Positions 33,865-42,794 of a DNA stretch of 46,537 bases are shown here, piece after piece. The first letter of the stretch is position 1. Each line of letters begins with the position of its first letter. The notes under the pieces are model-generated. The model saw only the letters and a list, made by a program, of their open reading frames with translations. It was not told where the DNA came from and did not search any database. A program made the position numbers and the translations under genes. Source of the DNA: an uncultured Roseburia sp. (lineage in GTDB: Bacteria > Bacillota > Clostridia > Lachnospirales > Lachnospiraceae); assembly GCA_947174805.1 (NCBI GenBank), contig CAMWKH010000024.1, positions 1 to 46,537 on the forward strand. The letters run 5' to 3'.

Positions 33865-35601
33865 ATGGATAAGAGACAGGGACGCGTAAGTACAAAAATG
33901 ATTATTTTGATTCCGGTATTCATATTGGGGATCGTGTCTATTATTTCCAATGTGGCAGCCGTGGGCAATATCCAGCGGGTAAATTCCAATGCCAGGCAGA
34001 TTGCCGATGGGTATATGTCGTGCATATCGGAACTGGCGGACATACAAAACGAGACCCAGAAAATACATAAACAGGGCTTATCTCATATTATTGCCACAGA
34101 TTTGGACACCATGCTTATGCTGGTGGACGACATCCGTGCCAGGCAGATAGTGCTGGAGGGGTATCTGGAACATTTTCATATGTATATTACCGAGGAAAGC
34201 CAGGGGAGTTATGATGACCTTCTGGCAAATTATGAGCAGTTGAAATATGAGATAGCCAATCTTATGGCTTACAGCGCAGCCAGTAAAAATGCCGAAGCTT
34301 ATGGTCTGGCCAACGGGACTATCGCAAACTGTGCGGAGCAGATGCAGGCGGATATTGAGCATATAAAAGAAGTGGTAAACAACCAGTCGGACATGGCAAA
34401 GACCCAGCTTAGGGAAGTGTACCAGAGTTCTCTGTTTATCAGCGCCATTACGATTATTGTCAGTTTGGTGTCCTTAGCCTTTGCGGTTTTAAGCGTGTTG
34501 AAAATGGTTATTATGCCATTGACAAAAACGCAGAAAGAAATCAGCAATATTATTACGGGCATCGACAACAGAGAGGGAGATTTGACAAGGCGTGTCACCA
34601 TTTTGGCAAACAGGGAAGTTGCCGAGGTGGGCAGCGGCATCAATGTGTTTATGGGAAAACTCCAGGATATCTTTAAAATCATCATCAGCAATTCCCGGAA
34701 GATGGAGGAGGTTGTAAACGAGGTGCGGGAGAGTGTCATTACCTCCAACTCCAACGTGTCAGACCTTTCCGCCTTGACGGAGGAACTCTCCGCTACCATG
34801 CAGGAGATGTCTGAAAATGCCACCCTGATTAATTCCAATACGGATTCTGTGAAAAACGAGGTGGATGCCATTGCACAGCGCTGTACGGAAATTAACGATT
34901 ACGCCAGGGATATGAAAGACCACGCAGACTCCATGGAAGAGGCGGCACGGACAAACAAAGAGTCTACCGAGGTGAAGGTCAATGAAATTTTACATGTGCT
35001 GAATCAGGCTATTGAGGAGAGCGACAGTGTCAATCAGGTAAATAACCTTACCAATGACATTTTAAATATTGCAAGCCAGACAAATCTTTTGGCATTAAAC
35101 GCTTCTATAGAAGCGGCCAGAGCCGGGGAGGCCGGAAGGGGATTTGCAGTGGTGGCAACGGAAATCAGCCAGCTTGCAACCGCCAGCCAGGAGGCTGCAA
35201 ACCATATCCAGCAGATAAACAATGTGGTGACTGCTGCGGTACATAATCTGGCGGAAAACGCCAACGGCCTTGTGCAGTATATGAGTGATTCTATTTTGCC
35301 GGAGTTTGACTCTTTTGTGGAATCCGGCAGCGAGTATAAGAAAAAAGCTTCCAACATCGAGTTGGTTATGAATGAACTGGACGAGCGGACGGAAGTATTG
35401 AAGGTAACTATGGGGGAAATTGCGGAATCCATAAGCACCATTGCCCATGCCATTGAGGACGGTGTTTCCGGCGTGAGCAATGCGGCGGACAGTACCCAGG
35501 GACTGGTGGAGGATATGGAAAATATCTCCAGGCGTATGGATGAAAATTATGAAATAGCAGGAGATTTAAAGAAGGAAACCGCAATTTTCACAAAGCTGTA
35601 A
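33865..35601 (+). CDS. Methyl-accepting chemotaxis protein
   Basis: A 578-residue receptor. The N-terminal membrane helix is at ~12-34. A helical outside domain of about 150 residues (four-helix-bundle type) reaches a second helix at ~190-216, then a HAMP region and a long signalling hairpin. The CheA/CheW-binding tip is at about 400-434 ('[20 protein letters not shown]' and '[11 protein letters not shown]'), with small changes from consensus such as S for E and S for A. The GGGAGGC site lies 7 bases before the ATG, and the gene begins 15 bases after the binding protein gene, so the two are co-transcribed. Confidence 0.92.
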   Translation: MDKRQGRVSTKMIILIPVFILGIVSIISNVAAVGNIQRVNSNARQIADGYMSCISELADIQNETQKIHKQGLSHIIATDLDTMLMLVDDIRARQIVLEGYLEHFHMYITEESQGSYDDLLANYEQLKYEIANLMAYSAASKNAEAYGLANGTIANCAEQMQADIEHIKEVVNNQSDMAKTQLREVYQSSLFISAITIIVSLVSLAFAVLSVLKMVIMPLTKTQKEISNIITGIDNREGDLTRRVTILANREVAEVGSGINVFMGKLQDIFKIIISNSRKMEEVVNEVRESVITSNSNVSDLSALTEELSATMQEMSENATLINSNTDSVKNEVDAIAQRCTEINDYARDMKDHADSMEEAARTNKESTEVKVNEILHVLNQAIEESDSVNQVNNLTNDILNIASQTNLLALNASIEAARAGEAGRGFAVVATEISQLATASQEAANHIQQINNVVTAAVHNLAENANGLVQYMSDSILPEFDSFVESGSEYKKKASNIELVMNELDERTEVLKVTMGEIAESISTIAHAIEDGVSGVSNAADSTQGLVEDMENISRRMDENYEIAGDLKKETAIFTKL

Positions 35602-35630
35602 GTTAGATTTGTGAGAAAGAGGAGAGTATT

Positions 35631-36989
35631 GTGGAAAAGAAGTATGTTTGTGATATGACAAAAGGAAATGAGATGGGGCTTTTGCTGCGCTTTGCAGTGC
35701 CCATGCTCATTGGAAATATTTTCCAGCAGTTTTACAATATGGTAGATTCTGTTATTGTGGGAAAATTTGTGGGCGCCAATGCATTGGGGGCGGTGGGCTC
35801 CGTGGGAAGTTTAAACTTTTTGTTTTTTTCTCTCTGCATCGGCCTTGGCAGCGGGATCGGAATTTTAATCTCCCAGTATTATGGGGCCGGGCAGGATGAA
35901 TATGTGAAAAAAATTAATGCCAATGCGGTGTATATTACCATAGGAACAGGCTTTTTTATGAGCCTGTTTGCCGTATTTTTGGCTGAGCCGATTTTACATG
36001 CGATGCACACGCCGCCGGAGGCATTTGCCGATGCAAAGACTTATATGCAGATTGTCTGCGGGGGCACGGTGATCGTGGCAGGTTATAATACTGTATCATG
36101 TATCTTAAGGGCGTTGGGGGATTCCAAAACGCCCTTAATTTTTCTGGTAACAGCATGTGCAATCAATGTGGTGCTGGACCTTTTATTTGTGGTGAATTTT
36201 CATATGGGGGTTGCAGGTGTTGCATTGGCGACGGTGATTGCGCAGCTTTTTTCCATGATTGGCTCCATACTTTTCGGCATGTGGAAAAATCCCTATTTGA
36301 AACTAAAAAAACGCCATTTTGTATTTGACAGGGAAATTGTGAAAAAGAGTTTCCAGATTGGGATTCCCATGGCATCCCAAAATGCCCTGATCGCCTTTTC
36401 CTGCGTGGCGCTGCAGAGTGTGGTAAACCGTTTTGGACCGGTGGTGATGGCTGCTTACACGGCCACCGGAAGGGTGGAGCAGCTGGTGCAGCAGCCCTTC
36501 GGCTCCCTGGGGACGGCTGTTTCTACTTTTGCAGGACAAAATGCAGGCGCAGGGAATTATGAGCGGGTGTCCAAAGGGTGCAAAATGAGCGTGTACCTGG
36601 TGATTGGTTTTTCTGCTGTAATGATTGTGGTAATGTTCTTCTTTGGAAATCCCATTGTGAGCCTTTTTGTCAATGACCCGGAAGTGATTGAAATTGGTGC
36701 CAAGGGCCTTCGGATTACAAGCTGCATGTATGTGGGCCTTGGGCTTATCTATGTGATGCGGGGAATGTTAAACGGGGTGGGAGACGCCATGTTTGCCATG
36801 TTAAACGGTGCGACAGAGGTTGTGGGAAGAATCGGATTTGCATGGCTGTTGATGATGATTCCTGCCGTGGGCATGTGGGGTGTATGGTATACCAACGGCC
36901 TTACTTGGGTCCTCACCGGGGCTTTCTGTGTGATTCGTTTTCTACAGGGGAATTGGAAGACAAAATCCATGGTGGATGCGAAAGAGTAA
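35631..36989 (+). CDS. MATE family efflux transporter
   Basis: A 452-residue protein with twelve hydrophobic segments and the MATE pattern: 'LLLRFAVPMLIGNIFQQFYN' as first helix, 'VDSVIVGKFVGANALGAVGS' after it, and 'ALGDSKTPLIFL' in the middle. MATE proteins export drugs or metabolites in exchange for Na+ or H+. The start is GTG at 35631, with GAGGAGAG about 5 bases before it. It sits 29 bases after the chemoreceptor gene and may be part of that transcript, since no terminator is seen between them. Confidence 0.9.
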   Translation: MEKKYVCDMTKGNEMGLLLRFAVPMLIGNIFQQFYNMVDSVIVGKFVGANALGAVGSVGSLNFLFFSLCIGLGSGIGILISQYYGAGQDEYVKKINANAVYITIGTGFFMSLFAVFLAEPILHAMHTPPEAFADAKTYMQIVCGGTVIVAGYNTVSCILRALGDSKTPLIFLVTACAINVVLDLLFVVNFHMGVAGVALATVIAQLFSMIGSILFGMWKNPYLKLKKRHFVFDREIVKKSFQIGIPMASQNALIAFSCVALQSVVNRFGPVVMAAYTATGRVEQLVQQPFGSLGTAVSTFAGQNAGAGNYERVSKGCKMSVYLVIGFSAVMIVVMFFFGNPIVSLFVNDPEVIEIGAKGLRITSCMYVGLGLIYVMRGMLNGVGDAMFAMLNGATEVVGRIGFAWLLMMIPAVGMWGVWYTNGLTWVLTGAFCVIRFLQGNWKTKSMVDAKE

Positions 36990-37023
36990 AAATCTAAAAA
37001 AATTATGAATTCTTGCAAAATCA

Positions 37024-37052
37024 TTGTAAAAGAAGTGCAATAGGTTTAAAAT
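37024..37052 (+). promoter_or_regulatory. Promoter of the RND pump gene
   Basis: TTGTAA (37024-37029) and TAAAAT (37047-37052) are 17 bases apart, 46 bases before the start codon. Confidence 0.55.
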
Positions 37053-37098
37053 GTATTCGCTTAGATGAAAACACAGGATTTTTTCACAGGGAGGAAAC

Positions 37099-40000
37099 AT
37101 GATAAAATATAGCGTTAAAAAACCGTTTACTGTGTTAGTCGCAGTGATTATCGTATTGGTAATCGGCTTTGTATCCCTCTCCGGCATGAAGACAGACCTT
37201 CTGCCGGAAATGAATCTGCCCTATATGATGGTTATCACCACATATCCGGGAGCAAGCCCGGAGAAGGTGGAGGAGAGCGTGACAAAGCCCATGGAGAGCA
37301 CCCTTGGCACCATCAGCGGGGTGGAGAACGTCACCAGTACCAGTGCGGAGAATTACTCCATGGTGACTCTGGAGTTTGCAGAGGATACCAGCATGGACTC
37401 TGCCATGGTAAAAGTTTCCTCGGCGGTAAACCAGCTTGAGTCTTCCCTGCCGGATACCTGCGGCACGCCCAATATTATGGAAATCAGCATGGATATGATG
37501 GCGACCATGTATGTCAGCGTCAGCTATGAGGGAAAAGATATTTATGAACTGTCGGACTTTGTGGAGGATAAAATTTCCCCCTATTTTGAACGGCAGAGCG
37601 GTGTGGCAAGAGTGACGGATATGGGTATCGTGGAACATATGATAGAAGTCCGTTTAAATCAGGATAAAATAGATGAAATCAATGAGAAAGTCCTTGCAAA
37701 AGCAAACGATAAGTTAGATGACGCCCAGGCGGAACTGGATGATGCCCAGAGGGAGCTGACGGACGCCAGAAGCGAAATAGATAAACAGGAGAGCGAACTT
37801 TCCACAAAGCAGGACGAGACCTCTTCCCAGTTGGCAGACGCCACCTTAAAGTTAAATGAGGCCGTGGCGGCCAGGGCGTCCTACGAGGCCCAGCTTACGA
37901 ATTTAAAGACCAGCAAGGCCGCTTTGGAGGCGGAGAAAAAAGCTTACAAGGAAAACAAGGTTTTAGAGAGCTATGAGAGTCTAAACAGCATGTTTATGGG
38001 GATGAAGGCGGCGGTGGAAGCGATAGAAGCCCAGATGGGGGAGATGTCCCCTCTTCAGTCTGCAAACATGCCTTCTGACATAAAAGACGCCATAGACAAC
38101 CCGGATAAATTAAAATATTTTAAAACTGCTGTGGAGACACTTGCTGCCATGCCAGGTTCCCAGATTGACCCGGAGATGGCAGGCCAGGCCCAATCCATAG
38201 ATAAAAAGACTTTAAAACAGGTATACGATATCGTAAATACCCGTCTGCCCCAGATTGATACGGAGCTCGCCAATTTGGAAATCGAGATAAAGGCTGCGGA
38301 AGAAGTATTAAAACAGGTGAAAAAGCAGATGTCCACCATTGATGAGGCCTATGTTCAGGCAGAGCAGGGAAAAATCTCTGCGGCTGCAGGATTTGGCTCC
38401 GGCAGCGCCCAGATTGCAGCGGCGAAATCTGCTATGGACGAGGCAAAAGAACAGCTTAAGGAGGCAAACGAGACCTACCAGGATTCTGCAAAAGAGGCCA
38501 GGGAAAATGCAAATATCAACCAGATGCTTACCTTAGAGACATTGTCCGGGATGATTTATGCCCAGAATTTTTCCATGCCCGCAGGATATGTGGATGATAA
38601 GGAAGACAACCAGTGGCTGTTAAAAGTGGGGGAAAACTATGATTCCCCAAAGCAGCTTGAAGATATGGTTCTCTGCAATATAGAGGATATCGGCGATGTG
38701 TGCCTGAAAGATGTGGCAGATATTACGGTTTTGGATAATGCGGAGGAAACCTATGCCAGAGTAAACGGCAATCCAGGTGTCGTGCTGTCTATTTTTAAGG
38801 GAAGCACTGCAGGAACCTCGGATGTGTCAAAAGACTGTAATCAGGCAATGGAGAAACTTGAGGCGGAATATGAGGGATTGGATATTACAGCCCTGGTAGA
38901 CCAGGGGGATTACATCGCCATGATTATAGAAAGCCTGGTAAGCAGTATGGTGCAGGGGGCAATCCTTGCCATTGTTATCCTTGCCATCTTTTTAATGGAT
39001 ATCAGGCCCACCCTTGTTGTGGCTTTCAGCATACCCTTTAGTGTGCTTTTATCAATCGTAATTATGTTTTTTACAGATATTTCCATTAACATTATGTCTC
39101 TCTCCGGCCTGGCCCTGGCGGTGGGAATGCTGGTGGATAACTCCATTGTAGTTATTGAAAATATTTACAGGTTAAGATACCGGGGGCTTGCGGCGCCCAG
39201 GGCTGCCGTTCAGGGGGCAAAGCAGGTGGCGGGAGCGATTCTTGCATCCACGTTAACTACCATCTGTGTATTTTTTCCCATGGTATTTACCACGGGACTG
39301 GTAAGACAATTAATGCTGCCCTTTGCCCTGACGATTTCCTTTGCCCTTATGGCGTCTCTTGTGGTGGCCATCACCGTTGTTCCCACAATGGGCTCCGCTA
39401 TGCTTCGGAATGTAAAGCCCAAGGAGCATAAGATTTTTGACAGGATTCAGGAAGTGTACGGCAATGTTCTGGCTTTCTGCCTGCGGTTTAAAATTGTTCC
39501 GCTGGCAGTGTCGGCGGGTCTTTTGGCATTCTGTATCAACGCAGTGATTAACATGGGAATTGTTATGTTCCCGGATATGGGCAGCGACCAGATTTCTGTT
39601 ACTATGGAAGTGCCCCAGGAGTACGATAAAAAGACGGCATACAAAAAGGCGGATGAAGTGATGAATGTCGTTTTAGAAGTGGAAGGCGTGGAATATGTGG
39701 GGGCTATGGATGCCGGGGCCTCCTCTAGTTTAGTGGGAGGAATGTCCTCCGGTTCTGAAAATTACAGCAATTATTCTTATTTCATCCTGCCAAAAGAGGA
39801 GTATACGGATATCAGCCAGGTAAATGCAATCTGCAAATCTATTGAGGAAAAGACAAAGGATATGGATTGTGAAGTGACGGTTTCCAATTCCATGATGGGG
39901 GATATGGAGGCTATGATGGGAAGCGGCCTGCAGATTGACGTTTTTGGCCCGGATTTGGAAAAGTTAAAAAGCATTACGGAAGAAATCATGGGAATGCTTG

Positions 40001-41094
40001 AGAAAGTGGAAGGATTTTCCGACATTACCAACGGCCAGGAGGATGCGGACGAAGAAATACATTTAAATATTGACAAAGATGAATCCATGCGGTTAGGCTT
40101 GACTGGCGCCCAGATTTACGGGGAGATTTCCGACAGGCTTACCACGGATAAAACCGCTGTGACCCTGAAAGTGGACGAGGCGGACATGGATGTAACGATT
40201 GTCAATGAGACGGATGTGCTGACAAAAGAAAATTTAATGGATATGGAATTTGAAACCCAGAGGATGGACGATGAGGGAAAACAGGTGACAGAAATCCACA
40301 AATTAAGCGAGTTCGCCACATTAAAGTACAGTCCCGGCGTCAACAGCATCGGCCGTTCTAACCAGGTGCGTACCATGAGTGTGACAGCGGCTACCATGAA
40401 GGGATACAATACCACCCTTTTGGCAAGGAAAGTAGAGAATTTATTAAAAGACTACGACCTGCCCGAAAATTATACTGTGGAATTTGGAGGGGAAGCCAGC
40501 AATACGGAGGACATGATTGTCCAGATGGGAAAATTAATGCTTCTGGGATTTTTACTGATTTACCTGATTATGGTAGCTCAGTTCCAAAGCCTTCTCTCTC
40601 CTTTTATCGTTATCTTTACCGTTCCCCTGGCATTTACGGGAGGTCTCCTTGGAATGCTTTTTGCCGGGGAGCAGATGTCCCTTATCAGCCTCATTGGATT
40701 TTTGGTATTGATGGGTACGGTGGTAAATAACGGAATTGTGTTTGTGGATTATGCGAACCAGCTCCGTTTAGGGGGGATGGAAAAACGGGATGCCCTTATC
40801 GCTACCGGAAAGACACGTATGCGGCCCATCCTTATGACGGCGTTTACCACGATTCTTGCCATGGTTGCCATGCTGTTTAGTAAGACAAGCGGAAGTGAGA
40901 TGGGGAAAGGCATGGCCATTGTGGTGGCCGCAGGCCTTATGTATGCCACCTTAATGACCCTCTTTGTAGTTCCGGTTCTCTACGATATTCTTTATCGGAG
41001 AGAAGTGAAAGAGATTGATGTTGGGGATGATACCATTGACGATGTGCCGGATGATGCGGCGGAGTTTATGGAACAGCTTCGGCAGAAAGGATAA
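37099..41094 (+). CDS. HAE1-type RND efflux permease with coiled-coil insertion
   Basis: A 1331-residue RND permease, about 290 residues longer than AcrB-like proteins. The usual elements are present: 'KPFTVLVAVIIVLVIGF' as first helix, 'TTYPGASPEKVEESVTKPME', a TM4 segment 'GLALAVGMLVDNSIVVIENI' with the aspartate of the proton relay, and the second-half equivalent 'LVLMGTVVNNGIVFVDYANQ'. Between residues ~195 and ~475 lies an insertion of repeated Ala/Asp/Gln/Glu/Lys heptads ('LDDAQAELDDAQRELTDARS' and 'AMDEAKEQLKEANETYQDSA') in the first extracytoplasmic loop, corresponding by alignment to the start of the docking subdomain of AcrB. No membrane-fusion protein gene adjoins. The cell has no outer membrane, so the insert may replace the adaptor. 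GGGAGG precedes the ATG. Confidence 0.9.
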   Translation: MIKYSVKKPFTVLVAVIIVLVIGFVSLSGMKTDLLPEMNLPYMMVITTYPGASPEKVEESVTKPMESTLGTISGVENVTSTSAENYSMVTLEFAEDTSMDSAMVKVSSAVNQLESSLPDTCGTPNIMEISMDMMATMYVSVSYEGKDIYELSDFVEDKISPYFERQSGVARVTDMGIVEHMIEVRLNQDKIDEINEKVLAKANDKLDDAQAELDDAQRELTDARSEIDKQESELSTKQDETSSQLADATLKLNEAVAARASYEAQLTNLKTSKAALEAEKKAYKENKVLESYESLNSMFMGMKAAVEAIEAQMGEMSPLQSANMPSDIKDAIDNPDKLKYFKTAVETLAAMPGSQIDPEMAGQAQSIDKKTLKQVYDIVNTRLPQIDTELANLEIEIKAAEEVLKQVKKQMSTIDEAYVQAEQGKISAAAGFGSGSAQIAAAKSAMDEAKEQLKEANETYQDSAKEARENANINQMLTLETLSGMIYAQNFSMPAGYVDDKEDNQWLLKVGENYDSPKQLEDMVLCNIEDIGDVCLKDVADITVLDNAEETYARVNGNPGVVLSIFKGSTAGTSDVSKDCNQAMEKLEAEYEGLDITALVDQGDYIAMIIESLVSSMVQGAILAIVILAIFLMDIRPTLVVAFSIPFSVLLSIVIMFFTDISINIMSLSGLALAVGMLVDNSIVVIENIYRLRYRGLAAPRAAVQGAKQVAGAILASTLTTICVFFPMVFTTGLVRQLMLPFALTISFALMASLVVAITVVPTMGSAMLRNVKPKEHKIFDRIQEVYGNVLAFCLRFKIVPLAVSAGLLAFCINAVINMGIVMFPDMGSDQISVTMEVPQEYDKKTAYKKADEVMNVVLEVEGVEYVGAMDAGASSSLVGGMSSGSENYSNYSYFILPKEEYTDISQVNAICKSIEEKTKDMDCEVTVSNSMMGDMEAMMGSGLQIDVFGPDLEKLKSITEEIMGMLEKVEGFSDITNGQEDADEEIHLNIDKDESMRLGLTGAQIYGEISDRLTTDKTAVTLKVDEADMDVTIVNETDVLTKENLMDMEFETQRMDDEGKQVTEIHKLSEFATLKYSPGVNSIGRSNQVRTMSVTAATMKGYNTTLLARKVENLLKDYDLPENYTVEFGGEASNTEDMIVQMGKLMLLGFLLIYLIMVAQFQSLLSPFIVIFTVPLAFTGGLLGMLFAGEQMSLISLIGFLVLMGTVVNNGIVFVDYANQLRLGGMEKRDALIATGKTRMRPILMTAFTTILAMVAMLFSKTSGSEMGKGMAIVVAAGLMYATLMTLFVVPVLYDILYRREVKEIDVGDDTIDDVPDDAAEFMEQLRQKG

Positions 41095-41111
41095 AAATTT
41101 TTGATTTTCTC

Positions 41112-41154
41112 TTGACAACAAATACATTTTTATGTAAAATGTATTTGTTGTCAA
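41112..41154 (+). promoter_or_regulatory. tRNA-Gly promoter inside a perfect 19-bp inverted repeat
   Basis: TTGACAACAAATACATTTT (41112-41130) and its exact complement (41136-41154) flank the five bases TATGT. The -35 TTGACA (41112-41117) and -10 TAAAAT (41135-41140) are 17 bases apart, so the promoter is entirely inside the palindrome, 20 bases before the tRNA. Confidence 0.75.
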
Positions 41155-41159
41155 AACAA

Positions 41160-41230
41160 GCGGGTGTAGTTCAATGGTAGAACACTAGCCTTCCAAGCTA
41201 GATACGTGGGTTCGATTCCCATCACCCGCT
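41160..41230 (+). tRNA. tRNA-Gly (UCC)
   Basis: 71 bases fold as a cloverleaf: acceptor stem GCGGGTG (41160-41166) with CACCCGC (41223-41229), a D-arm with TTCAATGGTA, anticodon stem CTAGC/GCTAG around CTTCCAA (anticodon TCC), and a T-arm with GGGTTCGATTCCC. The 3' CCA is not encoded. Confidence 0.95.
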
Positions 41231-41240
41231 TTATTTTTTT

Positions 41241-41272
41241 AAGGAAATCCAAAACGGATTTCCTTATTTTTA
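41241..41272 (+). terminator. Terminator of tRNA-Gly
   Basis: AAGGAAATCC (41241-41250) and GGATTTCCTT (41256-41265) form a perfect stem with loop AAAAC, followed by ATTTTTA. Confidence 0.85.
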
Positions 41273-41287
41273 TGCACAGAATCTTCC

Positions 41288-42601
41288 CTACTGGATTTCC
41301 ACAGCCTTAAAAGCCTCCTGCAAATCTTCTATAATATCATCCACATGTTCCGTTCCAATGGAAAGGCGAATGGTATTAGGTTTAATTCCCTGCTGCCTTA
41401 ACTCCTCTTCGCTTAACTGGGAGTGGGTGGTAGAGGCAGGATGTATTACCAGGGATTTTACATCTGCAACGTTGGCCAGGAGTGAAAAAATTTCCAGATT
41501 ATCAATAAAATCCTTTGCCTTTTCTGCATTCCCCTTTATCTCAAAAGTAAAGATGGAGCCGCCTCCCTTTGGAAAATATTTTTTGTAAAGTTCCTGCTGT
41601 TTTGCATCATTAGAAACAGAAGGGTGGTGCACCGCCTCCACCTGGGGATGGCTGTTAAGATATTCCACTACTTTCAGGGCGTTTTCCACATGGCGTTCCA
41701 CCCGAAGTGATAAAGTTTCCAGGCCCTGCAAAAAGAAAAATGCATGGAAAGGAGATAAAGTTGCTCCAGTATCCCGAAGGAGAACCGCGCGGATTTTTGT
41801 GACAAATGCTGCTGGCCCCGCCGCTTTTGTAAAGCTGACTCCGTGGTAACTTGGGTTTGGCTCTGTAAGGGAAGGGAATTTCCCGGAAGCTTCCCAGTCA
41901 AAGTTTCCGCTGTCTACAATCACCCCGCCGATGGTCGTCCCATGTCCCCCGATAAATTTTGTGGCGGAATGTACCACAATGTCAGCCCCGTATTCTATGG
42001 GCCTTACCAGGTAAGGAGTGGCAAAGGTATTGTCAATTATCAGTGGAATCTTGTGGTCATGGGCAATTTTTGCAATGGCTTCAATATCTGTCACGTCAGA
42101 GTTGGGATTCCCTAAAGTTTCTATAAAAAGGGCTTTGGTATTTTCTTTTACTGCCGCCTCAAAGGCTTTCGGCAGGGGGTCTACAAAATCTGCGGTGATG
42201 CCGTACTCCGGCAGGGTGTGGGCTAAAAGGTTATACGTGCCCCCGTAAATATTTTTTGCCGCAACAATATGGTCCCCGTTTTTGGCAAGATTCTGGAACG
42301 CATAGGTGATTGCCGCTGCGCCGCTGGCCACGGCAAGGGCCGCCACGCCTCCTTCTAATGCCGCAATCCTCTGCTCAAACACATCCTGGGTGGGATTTGT
42401 CAGCCGTCCGTAAATATTTCCCGCATCGGTAAGGTCAAATCTGGCAGCGGCATGGTCAGAATTGTGGAACACATAGGAGGATGTCTGATAAATTGGCACA
42501 GCCCTGGCGTCTGTTACCGGGTCCGGTTTTTCCTGTCCCACATGGAGCTGCTTTGTCTCAAATTTTAAGTTTCTCTCGTTTCGTGATAGCTTCTTTTCCA
42601 T
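41288..42601 (-). CDS. metY: O-acetylhomoserine sulfhydrylase (homocysteine synthase)
   Basis: A 437-residue PLP enzyme of the Cys/Met metabolism family. The cofactor lysine is in '[18 protein letters not shown]', and the N-terminus '[20 protein letters not shown]' and segment '[12 protein letters not shown]' are typical of MetY (O-acetylhomoserine aminocarboxypropyltransferase), as is the length over 420 residues. It makes homocysteine from O-acetylhomoserine and sulfide in methionine synthesis. The ATG is set by AAGGAG on the minus strand. It has its own promoter, and no SAM riboswitch or T-box was seen in its 40-base leader. Confidence 0.92.
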   Translation of the reverse strand: MEKKLSRNERNLKFETKQLHVGQEKPDPVTDARAVPIYQTSSYVFHNSDHAAARFDLTDAGNIYGRLTNPTQDVFEQRIAALEGGVAALAVASGAAAITYAFQNLAKNGDHIVAAKNIYGGTYNLLAHTLPEYGITADFVDPLPKAFEAAVKENTKALFIETLGNPNSDVTDIEAIAKIAHDHKIPLIIDNTFATPYLVRPIEYGADIVVHSATKFIGGHGTTIGGVIVDSGNFDWEASGKFPSLTEPNPSYHGVSFTKAAGPAAFVTKIRAVLLRDTGATLSPFHAFFFLQGLETLSLRVERHVENALKVVEYLNSHPQVEAVHHPSVSNDAKQQELYKKYFPKGGGSIFTFEIKGNAEKAKDFIDNLEIFSLLANVADVKSLVIHPASTTHSQLSEEELRQQGIKPNTIRLSIGTEHVDDIIEDLQEAFKAVEIQ

Positions 42602-42644
42602 AATTTTCTCCTTATTACCTATCTTTTCTATATGAATTAAATAT

Positions 42645-42673
42645 AATATAAAACGCTGAGGATTATTTGTCAA
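42645..42673 (-). promoter_or_regulatory. Promoter of metY
   Basis: On the minus strand TTGACA (42673-42668) and TATATT (42650-42645) are 17 bases apart, 43 bases before the start codon. Confidence 0.75.
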
Positions 42674-42713
42674 GGAATTTTTATAAATGGCACTTCTTAT
42701 CTCACTTCAAACC

Positions 42714-42742
42714 TTGAATTTCCCATTCCATGGGAATATAAT
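42714..42742 (+). promoter_or_regulatory. Promoter of the second MATE gene with palindromic spacer
   Basis: TTGAAT (42714-42719) and TATAAT (42737-42742) are 17 bases apart. The spacer contains the inverted repeat TTCCCAT / ATGGGAA (42720-42726 and 42730-42736), a possible operator. Confidence 0.65.
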
Positions 42743-42794
42743 GGAATTACATAAGGTTCTTTGCCGGTTTTGGCAATGTTAAGAGGGGATAGAG

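Noticed and set aside
42602..42640. SAM riboswitch or T-box before metY
   Set aside because: The leader from the likely start site is only about 40 bases, too short, and no T-box sequence or SAM-I core was found.
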